Positions 1-8,187 of a DNA stretch of 64,000 bases are shown in pieces; position 1 is the stretch's first letter; every line of letters begins with the position of its first letter. The stretch is from Breznakia pachnodae (GTDB lineage: Bacteria > Bacillota_I > Bacilli_A > Erysipelotrichales > Erysipelotrichaceae). The notes under the pieces were generated by a model. It had not been told where the DNA came from. It saw nothing but the letters and a program-made list of their open reading frames with translations, and did no database searches. The stretch lies in contig NZ_JAUSUR010000003.1 of assembly GCF_030814225.1 (NCBI RefSeq), forward strand, positions 310,001-374,000, in the 5' to 3' direction. The translations under genes and the position numbers were made by a program.

Positions 1-780
1 GCGGTATTTGATGTAGATGGAACACTTGTTGAAGAAGGTAATAAAGGTTTTAGTGAGAAAACGCTTTTAATGTTGAATCAACTACAAAAGAATGGAATAA
101 AAGTTGCTATCGCAAGTGGGAGACCACCTTTTTTTGTGAAAGGTTCCTTGAATAAAGAGTTTACTTTTGATTACTATGTATGTGTGAATGGTGCATATGT
201 AGCAGATAAAAATTTTAAGGAAGTAAATCGTAGTCCTTTATCGTTAGAGGATGTTGAAAGTTTGATTAAAGATTTTATAAAATTTGATGATGCAGTAATG
301 TTTCAATTTGATGATGCAGCATATTGCTACAATGGAAACAAACGAATTACGAGTATGGTATCACACTGGATTGGACGTATTGATGTCTTAGTAGATCATC
401 GTAAAGATAGGAATCGTCATTTGAAAGACCTTCCTTTAGGCGTTGTATGTAATATTGATCCAGCACATATGGACTATTATCAAACAAAGTATCCTCATTT
501 GGCATTTGATGCATTTAGTGAGGATCACTATGATATTCATATGGATAATTACAGTAAAGCTGACGGAGTGAAGATTATTGCTGATGCGCAAGGAATCAAG
601 ATGGATGAAGTAATTGCTTTTGGTGATAACTATAATGACTTACAGATGCTAGAAGCTGTAGGGATTGGTGTTGCTATGGGGAATGCACTGGATGAAGTGA
701 AGAAAGTTGCAGACTATGTAGCGAAGAATGTGGAAGATGATGGAACTTACTATACATGTAAGCATTTTGAATTAATTTAA
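1..780 (+). CDS. HAD-superfamily hydrolase, Cof type (5' end outside window)
   Basis: Only the 5' end is missing: the reading frame is open from base 1, and the HAD motif I (FDVDGT) appears within the first eight codons, so few residues are lost. Motif II (IASGR) follows about 35 codons later, and motif IV (GDNYND) lies near the C-terminus after a conserved lysine in the SKADGVK segment. The large cap between motifs II and III is the Cof/IIB arrangement. Such enzymes dephosphorylate sugar phosphates or similar small phosphoesters in the cytoplasm. The SIS gene begins 10 bases downstream, so the two are probably co-transcribed. The exact substrate cannot be read from sequence. Confidence 0.9.
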   Translation, partial: AVFDVDGTLVEEGNKGFSEKTLLMLNQLQKNGIKVAIASGRPPFFVKGSLNKEFTFDYYVCVNGAYVADKNFKEVNRSPLSLEDVESLIKDFIKFDDAVMFQFDDAAYCYNGNKRITSMVSHWIGRIDVLVDHRKDRNRHLKDLPLGVVCNIDPAHMDYYQTKYPHLAFDAFSEDHYDIHMDNYSKADGVKIIADAQGIKMDEVIAFGDNYNDLQMLEAVGIGVAMGNALDEVKKVADYVAKNVEDDGTYYTCKHFELI

Positions 781-790
781 GGAGAACACT

Positions 791-1525
791 ATGAAAAAGT
801 TTGTTGATGAAAGTTTTAAGATTGGTTTGGATATTGTAAATAAAATACATGATACGCAAAGTGAACAAATTGCTGCCGCAGGAAAAATGATTGGTGATGC
901 ACATCATAATGGCAACACATTTTATGCAACTGGGAGTGGTCACTCACATAGTGTGGCTGAAGAATTTTATGGTCGTGCTGGTGGTCTGGCATTTGTTGTA
1001 CCAATTATGACAACGGAACTGACACTGAATGAACATCCAACAAAGAGTACCTATATTGAAAATTTAAGTGGATATGCTCATATCTTAGTTGATCTTTATA
1101 AAATCAGTGAGGGTGATGTGGTTTTGATTGCTTCAAACTCAGGAAGAAATGCATATCCAGTAGAACTTGCTGTAGAAGCAAAAGAGTTAGGTGCAAAAGT
1201 AATTGCTATTACAAATACTAAACACTCGTTAAGTGCGAGTCCACGAAACAAACATGAAAAACGTTTGATGGAAGTCGCAGATATCGTAATTGATAACTGT
1301 GGAGAGATTGGTGATTCAGCAACTTATTTTGAAGGACTTACAGTGCCAATGTATCCAACATCATCAATTGCAAATGCCTTTATTTGTGGGGCAATCAGTG
1401 TTGTTTGTGCACAACAGTTACATGCTTATGGTGATGAAGTTGAAGTGTTTATTAGTGCTAATGTTGATGGTGGATTTGAAAAAAATAGTGCATTTATGGA
1501 AAAATACGGTAGAATGTATAAGTAA
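791..1525 (+). CDS. SIS-domain sugar-phosphate-binding protein (UPF0309-like)
   Basis: This 244-residue protein has one SIS (sugar isomerase) fold. A glycine/serine-rich phosphosugar loop (ATGSGHSHSVAEEF) sits near residue 45 and a second (IASNSGRNAYPVEL) near residue 115. The family binds phosphorylated amino sugars or hexoses. The overall shape, with a long C-terminal region after the second motif, resembles the UPF0309 group, whose reaction is not established. An AAGGAGA Shine-Dalgarno overlaps the end of the HAD gene. The pairing with a phosphatase and nearby manA and PTS genes points to sugar-phosphate handling. A MurQ-type etherase is a less likely alternative. Confidence 0.8.
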   Translation: MKKFVDESFKIGLDIVNKIHDTQSEQIAAAGKMIGDAHHNGNTFYATGSGHSHSVAEEFYGRAGGLAFVVPIMTTELTLNEHPTKSTYIENLSGYAHILVDLYKISEGDVVLIASNSGRNAYPVELAVEAKELGAKVIAITNTKHSLSASPRNKHEKRLMEVADIVIDNCGEIGDSATYFEGLTVPMYPTSSIANAFICGAISVVCAQQLHAYGDEVEVFISANVDGGFEKNSAFMEKYGRMYK

Positions 1526-1537
1526 AGAGGTGTGTCT

Positions 1538-1858
1538 ATGGCAAAGAAAAATAGTATTCGTAAAACTGCTGCGAAGATGGTAATCGATATCTTTCATAAA
1601 CATAATGCTTATGATGAAGCAACAGCAATCAAAGTAGAAGAGTTCAAAAATTTAAAACTGACAAGTGCGGTAATATCGTACACGATTGGAAATCTGATCA
1701 ACGATGGAGTTGTTCATAAAACAGATGATGATCGATATTACTTTGATCAGGACGGTTGGCGTAAGCTAGAGAAAAAAGTAATGCGTGGTTACGGTTTACT
1801 GTTTATTGTGCCAGTTGCATTTATTGTAATTTTTCTAGTAATACAGTTTCTTTTATAG
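1538..1858 (+). CDS. Small protein with winged-helix-like domain and C-terminal membrane anchor
   Basis: I do not recognise a named family. The start at 1538 is chosen because AAAGAGG ends seven bases upstream; the in-frame GTG at 1532 is too close. Residues 1-75 are charged and look like a small helix-turn-helix or winged-helix fold (helices, then a short GDDRYYFDQDG-like wing). Residues 83-106 form one hydrophobic segment ending at the stop, so the protein is probably tail-anchored with its N-terminus in the cytoplasm. It starts 12 bases after the SIS gene and likely belongs to the same operon. DNA binding is an inference. Confidence 0.65.
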   Translation: MAKKNSIRKTAAKMVIDIFHKHNAYDEATAIKVEEFKNLKLTSAVISYTIGNLINDGVVHKTDDDRYYFDQDGWRKLEKKVMRGYGLLFIVPVAFIVIFLVIQFLL

Positions 1859-1928
1859 TTAACGATAATAAGCATCTATTTCAAAATAGGTGTTTTTATT
1901 TACCAAAAATTCCAAAATATGATATTTT

Positions 1929-1979
1929 AATATAATGTTATAACATTATATTGATTTTGTGTTTTTTTTCTTGTATAAT
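1929..1979 (+). promoter_or_regulatory. manA promoter with 24-bp perfect palindromic operator
   Basis: Bases 1929-1952 form a perfect 24-bp palindrome with core AATGTTATAACATT. Its right end overlaps the -35 box TTGATT (1951-1956), which is 17 bases from a perfect -10 TATAAT (1974-1979). The same 14-bp core recurs at 10417-10430. The GT-N4-AC centre fits the general operator pattern of GntR-family repressors, and a GntR regulator is encoded at 12756. The link to that regulator is an inference. Confidence 0.8.
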
Positions 1980-2001
1980 AACTTTAAGGTGAGGTAAAGA
2001 T

Positions 2002-2940
2002 ATGTATCCATTTAAGTTGAAACCAATATATGATAAAACCATTTGGGGTGGACATCGACTAACTGATATTCGTGGTGATGAAGGTGATGGCTATGGTACA
2101 AGCTGGGAAGTGAATGCACATCCTTATTGTCAAAGCGAAATATTGAATGGTGAATACAAAGGACAAAACTTACAGGAAGTTTTAGATGCTCACCAACAGG
2201 AAATGTTAGGAGCAGTACCAAAAGAAAAGATTCTTCGTTTAGCATACTTAGATGCAAAAGACGATTTATCAATTCAGGTACATCCATATACAGCATATGC
2301 TTTAGAACATGAAAATGATTATGGTAAAACAGAAAGTTGGTATGTACTGGAAGCTGAAGAAAATGCAAGACTGGTAGCTGGTACAAAAATTACTGATAAA
2401 GAAGTAATCAGAAAAGCAGTTGAAGAAGAAAACCTTGAACAATATCTGAAGTATCATGATATTAAAGCAGGAGATTTCATTCATATTGATGCAGGTACCT
2501 TACATGCACTTGGTGGAGGAATCCTGGCAATTGAAGTAGGAACCAATTCTAATACAACGTATCGTTTCTATGACTATGGCAGAAAAGATGCACAGGGGAA
2601 TGGTAGAGAATTGCATTTAGAAAAAAGTTTTGATGTAGTTGATCTGACTCATAAGAGTCATGTGGTACATTCACCAGTAGGTGAGAATAAGAAAACAACA
2701 ATTAAGACGCTAGTCGATTGTGAAGACTATGTAGTTGAATTAATTGATGTGGTTGGAAGTATTACGATTCCAATGAATGATCGATTCAACTGTATATCAT
2801 TCGTTCATGGAGATGGAACAATCACCTACCAAGATGAAAAAATAGAAAATAAATATACAGACAGTTTGTTTATACCAGCTGCTTGTAAAGAATATACAAT
2901 CAGTGGAAACTGTAGGGTTATAAGAAGTTATGTGAGATAA
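2002..2940 (+). CDS. manA: Mannose-6-phosphate isomerase, class I
   Basis: This 312-residue cytoplasmic enzyme should interconvert mannose-6-phosphate and fructose-6-phosphate. The N-terminus shows the family pattern PIYDKTIWGG. The expected zinc ligands are visible: Q92 and H94 in SIQVHP, E111 in TESWYV, and H168 in AGTLHALGGG. The length matches the short Firmicutes type. An AAGGTGAGG Shine-Dalgarno precedes the ATG by seven bases. The gene has its own palindrome-controlled promoter and is followed by the mannose-family PTS operon, which would supply its substrate. A second, larger ManA-like protein is encoded at 11004. Confidence 0.95.
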   Translation: MYPFKLKPIYDKTIWGGHRLTDIRGDEGDGYGTSWEVNAHPYCQSEILNGEYKGQNLQEVLDAHQQEMLGAVPKEKILRLAYLDAKDDLSIQVHPYTAYALEHENDYGKTESWYVLEAEENARLVAGTKITDKEVIRKAVEEENLEQYLKYHDIKAGDFIHIDAGTLHALGGGILAIEVGTNSNTTYRFYDYGRKDAQGNGRELHLEKSFDVVDLTHKSHVVHSPVGENKKTTIKTLVDCEDYVVELIDVVGSITIPMNDRFNCISFVHGDGTITYQDEKIENKYTDSLFIPAACKEYTISGNCRVIRSYVR

Positions 2941-2966
2941 ATTTAAGGCTATATGCCTTAAATTTA
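2938..2966 (+). terminator. AT-rich hairpin after manA
   Basis: A perfect 12-bp stem (TAAATTTAAGGC with its complement) and a five-base loop begin at the manA stop codon itself. There is no clear T-run, so termination efficiency is uncertain. Confidence 0.5.
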
Positions 2967-2976
2967 AAGCATCAAT

Positions 2977-2990
2977 TGAAAGCGTTTACA
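2977..2990 (+). promoter_or_regulatory. CRE site (CcpA operator) upstream of PTS operon
   Basis: TGAAAGCGTTTACA matches the catabolite-responsive element consensus TGWAANCGNTNWCA at every position. It lies about 260 bases upstream of the PTS IIA gene, so the operon is probably under CcpA control. The ccpA gene itself is not in the window. Confidence 0.85.
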
Positions 2991-3025
2991 GAAATTGTGA
3001 CAAATGTAACTAATTTATATATCAT

Positions 3026-3044
3026 AATCATAAACTTTATGATT
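3026..3044. promoter_or_regulatory. 19-bp palindrome, putative operator of the PTS operon
   Basis: AATCATAAACTTTATGATT is a perfect 9-bp inverted repeat around one central base, between the CRE site and the PTS genes. It is not related to the manA palindrome. A possible promoter (TTGAAA 3054-3059, 16 bases, TACTAT 3076-3081) follows. A second inverted repeat, AAATAGT/ACTATTT (3057-3083), overlaps it. The regulator is unknown. Confidence 0.5.
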
Positions 3045-3237
3045 CAATAACAATTGAAATAGTCAATGTTAATCGTACTATTTGAAGTTTTAGATAAGAA
3101 ATTAAACCAATCCAATTATGTGATGGTGGTGTGAATAATGTCGCAAACTGTTGAAATGATAAAAAAATTATTGTACGCTAAAGGTAGAGATGGAATCCCT
3201 TTCATTTTTACCAAGATAAAACAAAAGGAGAGATGTT

Positions 3238-3663
3238 ATGAAATATGTAATCATGGTGAGTCATGGAGAATTTGCTCCAGGTTTACACAGTGCAGTAGAG
3301 ATGATGACAGGAAAAAGAGATGATGTTCTTAGTACTAGCTTAACAGCTGATATGGGAACACCAGAGTTTATTGAGAATTTTAAAAAGCTTATTGAACCAA
3401 TAACTGAAGATGATGAAATAATTTTATTAGCAGACATTTTGAGCGGTTCGCCATTCACTAGTTCACTCAGTGTTCTTGATGAAAAAGGAATGATGGATAA
3501 AACAACAGTATTTGCAGGTATGAACATGCCACTTGCAGTTTCTGCAGTACTGATGAAAGACAACATGGATGGAGACATCCTTAAAGAAAGTTTATTATCT
3601 GAGGGTCAAGTTGGGTTATGCATCTTTGAACAAGCGTCTGATGACTCAGATGATGATATTTAG
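3238..3663 (+). CDS. PTS mannose-family transporter subunit IIA
   Basis: The 141-residue protein begins MKYVIMVSHGEFAPGL, the mannose-family IIA signature, with H9 as the expected phosphorylation site. It receives phosphate from HPr and passes it to IIB. The GSPFTSSL segment near residue 73 is also typical. Unlike E. coli ManX, IIA is a separate protein rather than fused to IIB. An AAAGGAGAG Shine-Dalgarno sits before the ATG. It is the first gene of a IIA-IIB-IIC-IID operon behind a CRE site. Substrate is not certain; mannose, fructose or an amino sugar are all possible in this family. Confidence 0.92.
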   Translation: MKYVIMVSHGEFAPGLHSAVEMMTGKRDDVLSTSLTADMGTPEFIENFKKLIEPITEDDEIILLADILSGSPFTSSLSVLDEKGMMDKTTVFAGMNMPLAVSAVLMKDNMDGDILKESLLSEGQVGLCIFEQASDDSDDDI

Positions 3664-3685
3664 TAATCAATAGGAGGACAAAATA

Positions 3686-4177
3686 ATGATTAGTTTTGTA
3701 AGAGTAGATGACCGTATTATTCATGGTCAAATTGTAACACGTTGGTCTAAGGAATTCCCTTGTGATGGTATTGTAGCAATCAATGATAAAGCTGCTACTA
3801 CACCTATATTGAAACAATCGTTCCAAGCTTCAACAGACAAAAAAGTATTTATTTGGACATATGAAGACTGGAAGAAAAAATGTCAAAAGGTTTTAGATAG
3901 TGACAAGAGATACTTCTTGATTACTAAGAATCCTGTCGACATGGCTAGAATTTTAGTTGATGATGGATTCAAACCAAGTGACGTTAAGAGAGTTGTTATT
4001 GGACCATGTAATGATCGTCCTGGAGCAACAAAGCTTGGGCAAAATCAAAGTATTACACAAGAAGAAGCAGAAGCTTGTGAAAAAATGACAAATGCAGGTT
4101 ACGATGTTTACTTTGCATTATTAGAAGAAACGGCTATCGGGTCTTGGCCAAAATTCAGATCAAAATTTGGATATTAA
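3686..4177 (+). CDS. PTS mannose-family transporter subunit IIB
   Basis: The protein has 163 residues. The N-terminal motif VRVDDRIIHGQIVTRW contains the phosphorylated histidine H13 of mannose-family IIB proteins. It takes phosphate from IIA and transfers it to the incoming sugar at the IIC/IID membrane complex. The TAGGAGGAC ribosome binding site is strong, and the gene starts 22 bases after IIA. A 97-base gap containing a hairpin separates it from IIC, which may set different levels of soluble and membrane subunits. Confidence 0.92.
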   Translation: MISFVRVDDRIIHGQIVTRWSKEFPCDGIVAINDKAATTPILKQSFQASTDKKVFIWTYEDWKKKCQKVLDSDKRYFLITKNPVDMARILVDDGFKPSDVKRVVIGPCNDRPGATKLGQNQSITQEEAEACEKMTNAGYDVYFALLEETAIGSWPKFRSKFGY

Positions 4178-4201
4178 AAAGACTTAATTGTAGTAGTCTC
4201 A

Positions 4202-4233
4202 ATCTAAATCGGATGTTGGGAGCCAATTTAGAT
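4202..4233 (+). promoter_or_regulatory. Intercistronic hairpin between PTS IIB and IIC
   Basis: ATCTAAATCGG pairs with CCAATTTAGAT around a 10-base loop with one mismatch, inside the gap between IIB and IIC. No T-run follows, so it is more likely a processing or stability element than a terminator. Confidence 0.45.
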
Positions 4234-4274
4234 AAAGATAAAAATTAAATAAAATTTGAAAAGGAGATGAGTTT

Positions 4275-5114
4275 ATGGAGATTTCTTGGTTACAAGCGGC
4301 TCTTCTAGCGCTTATGGGAGTACTTGCTGCTTCTACAATCGCTGCATTAGGAACTTCAATCGGTAACTATACGCTTAACAGACCTTTAGTAGCATCTTTA
4401 TTTGTTGGGTTAATATTAGGTGATGTTGAAGGTTGTATCTTAGTTGCTATTCCAATGCAAATTATTTACATCGCATTAGTTACGCCGGGAGGAACAGTAG
4501 CTGCCGACTTACGTGCGGTATCTTATATTGGTATACCGCTAGCATATGTGGCATGTAAGTCACAAGGACTGGACTTAGCTGGAGCAGAAGCTCAAGGTCT
4601 TGCAGGATCTATGGGTGCACTAGTTGGTACAGTTGGTACAGTTATGTTCTATGGAACAGCTATGATGAACCTTATCTGGCAACACATTGGTTGGGCTAGA
4701 TTAGATAAAGGGGACTTCAAAATTTTGGGTAAAGTTGAAGTATTATTCCCTTGGTTATCACACATCGTGATTTCATTTATTCCAATCATGTTAATCGTAT
4801 ATTATGGAGCTGGAGCAATTGCAGACTTCCAAGATGCATTACCAATGGATTCTTGGTATATGAAGTCATTATTTACAATTGGTTCATTATTACCAGCAGT
4901 CGGAATTGCAATTCTTTTGAAATCAGTGGTTACAAAAGCTTCAGACTTAATTATGTTTGTATTCGGTTTTGCAATCGCTGCATCAATGGGAGTTACTTTA
5001 TTGGCGGCAACAGCAATCGGTGGTGCATTTGCACTGATTAACTACCAAATCGCTATGGTGAAATTAAGTAGAGCACCAGCGGTGGGTATAGATGACGACG
5101 AGGAGGACATTTAA
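4275..5114 (+). CDS. PTS mannose-family transporter subunit IIC
   Basis: A 279-residue integral membrane protein with about seven to eight hydrophobic segments. The conserved glycine-rich stretch YIALVTPGGTVAADLRAVSYIGIPLA near residue 70-95 is characteristic of mannose-family IIC. With IID it forms the sugar channel. The GAAAAGGAGATG Shine-Dalgarno precedes the ATG. The C-terminal tail is short and acidic (DDDEEDI), and its codons contain the ribosome binding site of the IID gene, which starts one base after the stop. Confidence 0.92.
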   Translation: MEISWLQAALLALMGVLAASTIAALGTSIGNYTLNRPLVASLFVGLILGDVEGCILVAIPMQIIYIALVTPGGTVAADLRAVSYIGIPLAYVACKSQGLDLAGAEAQGLAGSMGALVGTVGTVMFYGTAMMNLIWQHIGWARLDKGDFKILGKVEVLFPWLSHIVISFIPIMLIVYYGAGAIADFQDALPMDSWYMKSLFTIGSLLPAVGIAILLKSVVTKASDLIMFVFGFAIAASMGVTLLAATAIGGAFALINYQIAMVKLSRAPAVGIDDDEEDI

Positions 5115-5115
5115 T

Positions 5116-6063
5116 ATGAAGAAATTATCTAAGAAAACGTTAAATAGTTCATTCTGGCGTTGGTACTATGGAAACTTAACATGTTTCTCACATGAACATA
5201 TGCAAACATTTGGATATATGTGGTCAATGTTACCAATTATCCAAGAATTATACGAATCAAAAGAAGAACAAAAACAAAAACTTCAAACATACTATCCTTT
5301 CTTTAATACTGAGCCACAAATTGGTGCAATCGTTGTAGGGATTACAGCTGGTTTAGAGGAAGCTAGAGCAAATGGTGCTGATGATATTGACGATGAAATG
5401 ATCAATGGTATCCGTGCGGGTCTTATGGGACCTCTTGCAGGTATTGGGGATTCATTAATCGTTGGTACTTACATTCCTATCTTATTAGGGATTGCTTTAG
5501 GATTAGCTGAAGGTGGTTCTGCAATTGGACCTATCTTCTATATTATCGTTTGGAACATTACAATCATACTATTCATGAAATTTATCTATAATAAAGGTTA
5601 TGAATTAGGTGGTACAGCTGTAGAGGTAATCGTTGGTGAAAAAGCAACGGCAGCTCGTGAATCAGTAATTGTCCTTGGACAAGTTATCGTTGGTGCGATG
5701 GCTGCATCTTGGGTTAATATTACAACTTCATTATCAATTAATAACGGTCAAGTAGAAACTGAAAAAGCTTTCACTATGATCGAAGGTGGAAAAGATGTTG
5801 TTGAAAAAGCTACTGGAAAAATTATAGTTGAAGGTGGAGAAATTGTTACAAAATACGTTAAAGTAATGGAAGATTCAATTATTAGTATTCAAGAAAAACT
5901 TGATGGAGCGTTCCCAGGAGTACTAACATTATTATTTGTATTATTATGTTGGTGGTTAATGGCTAAGAAAGCTGTTAGTCCTGTAAAAGTTATGTTACTA
6001 ATGGTTATTGTTGCATTCGTAGGGGTATTCATTGGATTCTTCGATCCAGGATTAACTTACTAG
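5116..6063 (+). CDS. PTS mannose-family transporter subunit IID
   Basis: The start is at 5116, preceded by GACGAGGAGG inside the IIC coding end; an in-frame upstream ATG at 5092 overlaps IIC and is rejected. The 315-residue protein shows the IID pattern: an N-terminal region rich in SFWRWYYGNLTCFSHEHMQ, the GIRAGLMGPLAGIGDSL motif near residue 105, and C-terminal membrane segments. A stretch of repeated charged residues around 215-255 separates two membrane regions. It completes the transporter and ends just before a terminator. Confidence 0.92.
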   Translation: MKKLSKKTLNSSFWRWYYGNLTCFSHEHMQTFGYMWSMLPIIQELYESKEEQKQKLQTYYPFFNTEPQIGAIVVGITAGLEEARANGADDIDDEMINGIRAGLMGPLAGIGDSLIVGTYIPILLGIALGLAEGGSAIGPIFYIIVWNITIILFMKFIYNKGYELGGTAVEVIVGEKATAARESVIVLGQVIVGAMAASWVNITTSLSINNGQVETEKAFTMIEGGKDVVEKATGKIIVEGGEIVTKYVKVMEDSIISIQEKLDGAFPGVLTLLFVLLCWWLMAKKAVSPVKVMLLMVIVAFVGVFIGFFDPGLTY

Positions 6064-6083
6064 TTTAGTAATTAAAGTTATTT

Positions 6084-6119
6084 AAACGATCCCTACCTCC
6101 CAAGTGGGGATTCGTTTTT
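6084..6119 (+). terminator. Terminator of the PTS operon
   Basis: AAACGA-T-CCC pairs with GGG-ATTCGTTT with a one-base bulge and is followed by a T-run. Confidence 0.75.
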
Positions 6120-6138
6120 AAGAAAGGAAATGATATTT

Positions 6139-6447
6139 ATGAATAAAAGAGAAAAAGAGCAAATGAAGAATGAAATACAAATGAAAAATGTTATGACGAA
6201 GAAAATTGGAAACTGGTTTCGTAACAGTGCGATTGCGTGTCTTTTTTTCGCAATACTAACATTCTGGGCATTTAATGGAATGAGTGATAGTTTTATTCAA
6301 TTTCCTGATTTAGTAGTTAATATCCTTAAATGGTTATTCCTTATCCTTTCAATATTGACTGGAGTGTTTGCGATTATGACGCTTTTAAGTTTTAGAAATT
6401 CAAAGAAACATGTATTAGGTTTAATTGACAAATTACAAAAAAGTTAG
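6139..6447 (+). CDS. Small two-segment membrane protein of unknown function
   Basis: I do not recognise the family. The start at 6139 is preferred over 6130 because AAAGG lies at a workable distance from it. The 102-residue product has a basic N-terminus (residues 1-25), two hydrophobic segments (about 28-48 and 62-87) and a short basic tail ending KLQKS. It sits alone between the PTS terminator and a lipoprotein gene that begins 18 bases downstream, so the two are probably transcribed together. Confidence 0.6.
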   Translation: MNKREKEQMKNEIQMKNVMTKKIGNWFRNSAIACLFFAILTFWAFNGMSDSFIQFPDLVVNILKWLFLILSILTGVFAIMTLLSFRNSKKHVLGLIDKLQKS

Positions 6448-6465
6448 ATTATGTTAGGAGAAAAT

Positions 6466-6849
6466 ATGAAAAAAATAGGTGTATTATTTATTTGTGCTTT
6501 AATGCTTTTTGGTTGTGGAAGTAATGATGAAAAGACAGTTGATGTATTTGATAATGAAAATTACGAAATTTCTGTTGAGAAAACAGATGACAACTCAATG
6601 GTATATATTCAAGATTCAGAAAATAAAGTAACAATAAGTGCGTTATTAAATGGTAATGATGTGGTATTTATTGGGTTTTATGATTTAACTGTTGGTGGTG
6701 ATGATTACTATACAGTTGATGAAGATGATAAACTAACAGAAGAACAAAAGCTTCATAAGGAATCATATAATGAATGGCTAAAGACAGTTGGGGTTAATGG
6801 TCAAGAGTTAAAAGAATATATAATTGATTACTACAAAGAAAATAAGTAA
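6466..6849 (+). CDS. Small putative lipoprotein
   Basis: The start at 6466 has TTAGGAG eight bases upstream. The first 17 residues are a lipoprotein signal: basic start, hydrophobic core, then the lipobox LFGC with C17 as the predicted lipidated residue. The mature part is about 110 residues, acidic and polar, without a recognised domain. It ends at a lysine-containing tail before a clear terminator. Export and membrane anchoring are inferred from the signal; the function is unknown. Confidence 0.7.
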   Translation: MKKIGVLFICALMLFGCGSNDEKTVDVFDNENYEISVEKTDDNSMVYIQDSENKVTISALLNGNDVVFIGFYDLTVGGDDYYTVDEDDKLTEEQKLHKESYNEWLKTVGVNGQELKEYIIDYYKENK

Positions 6850-6929
6850 ATACTTAAATTGCACTAAGCCGAATTTCATACTGGTGGATTATATCTTTTA
6901 GATAATGGTTCGTTGCAAAGATAATCATG

Positions 6930-6957
6930 AAAAGGATGACAACTCATTCTTTTTTTA
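6930..6957 (+). terminator. Terminator after lipoprotein gene
   Basis: AAAAGGATGA pairs with TCATTCTTTT (one G-U pair) around CAAC, followed by a run of T. Confidence 0.75.
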
Positions 6958-7095
6958 TTTTGATAAGTTGCGAATCCAAGAAAAAAGTTGGAAAACGACA
7001 ATTTATTGTTGTAAATGGTCAAAAAAATTGGGTTTCAAAATGATCTATAGACAATTAAGTTGGGTTTCGCTATATTAAGAGAAACGGAGGTTTTT

Positions 7096-8163
7096 ATGGG
7101 TAAAATTAAAGATATTACAAAGGCATTTCCAATGACTGATATCTGGGTGGATTCGTTCCATGTAGAAGATCATAAACAAGCAATTGAGTTTGGAAGTGTA
7201 GGGGTAACAACTAGTCCAACTTGGGTATCAAGAATGATGCTGAACGAGTTGGGTGAACAAGAAGAAATAGTAAAAGCGATAGCTGATAAATATCCTGAAG
7301 ATGATATGTTTGAAGTTATGTGGAAGTGGACATTACAGATGGGAGAAGCGAGAAGTAAAGTTATGCTTCCAATCTGGAGGGATGGCAAACCAAAGAAAGG
7401 TCGTTTCTCGATTCAGACATCAATTCTGGAATATCGTAATACAGAGCGGATGATAACAATGGCTGAAGAAGTACATGCATTAGGTGAGAATATGCAAGTA
7501 AAGATACCTGCTACCAAAGCTGGTATTAAAGCAATGGAAGAAGCAACTTATAAAGGGATTAGTGTAATGGCAACCATCTGTTTCAGTGTTGATCAGGCAG
7601 TTGCAGTAGCGCATGCGATTGAAAGTGGTATGAAGCGAAGAGAGAGTGAAGGAAAGTCGAATGAGATGTTGAATCCTGTTTGTGCAGTACTTCTGGGAAT
7701 GCAAGATGACTGGTTAAAAGATTATACAGAAAGTAATAATATTGTGATAGATCCAGGAGCTATTAACTGGGCAGGAGTTGCGGTATGTAAGGAAGTGGCG
7801 AGAATCTTCAAAGCTCGTAATTATAAAACTCGTGTACTGACTGCTTACTATCGTCATCACCTGCACTATTCGCAGTTTATCGGTGGAGATATCATCATGA
7901 CAATTCCACTAAAATGGCAAAAACGTTTTGATGCCAGTGATATTAAAATTGAAGAAACAATGTCAAAGTCAGTAGATGAAGATATTATGAAAGAACTAAA
8001 AAAGCTAGCTCCATTTGAACTAGCGATCGAAGAAGGGTCATTATCAGTAGATGAATTTGATACCTTTCCTCCAGTTGTATTAACGATACGTTATTTTACA
8101 CAGTGCTATGAAGATGCACTAACTGCAGTGAAAGATATCATGTTACCAGATCCAATCAAATAA
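7096..8163 (+). CDS. Transaldolase-family protein
   Basis: The start at 7096 follows GGAGG by five bases and gives 355 residues. The segment NMQVKIPATKAG places the Schiff-base lysine at K136, and VTTSPTWV near residue 37-44 and the ATICFSVDQA strand near 157 fit the transaldolase barrel. These enzymes move a dihydroxyacetone unit between sugar phosphates in the pentose phosphate pathway. The protein is longer than the compact TalC/FSA type (about 220 residues). It stands alone, between a terminator and a shared bidirectional terminator, in a region rich in sugar-phosphate genes. Confidence 0.88.
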   Translation: MGKIKDITKAFPMTDIWVDSFHVEDHKQAIEFGSVGVTTSPTWVSRMMLNELGEQEEIVKAIADKYPEDDMFEVMWKWTLQMGEARSKVMLPIWRDGKPKKGRFSIQTSILEYRNTERMITMAEEVHALGENMQVKIPATKAGIKAMEEATYKGISVMATICFSVDQAVAVAHAIESGMKRRESEGKSNEMLNPVCAVLLGMQDDWLKDYTESNNIVIDPGAINWAGVAVCKEVARIFKARNYKTRVLTAYYRHHLHYSQFIGGDIIMTIPLKWQKRFDASDIKIEETMSKSVDEDIMKELKKLAPFELAIEEGSLSVDEFDTFPPVVLTIRYFTQCYEDALTAVKDIMLPDPIK

Positions 8164-8187
8164 AAACTCCAGCGAATGGAGTTTTTT
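8163..8187. terminator. Bidirectional terminator between convergent genes
   Basis: AAAACTCCA and TGGAGTTTT form a perfect stem with loop GCGAA, with T-runs on both strands, serving the transaldolase and the minus-strand SIS gene. Confidence 0.85.

Noticed and set aside
3138..3323. 61-codon frame overlapping the start of PTS IIA
   Set aside because: It overlaps the clearly real IIA gene in another frame, has no family resemblance, and lies in a leader that carries regulatory repeats.
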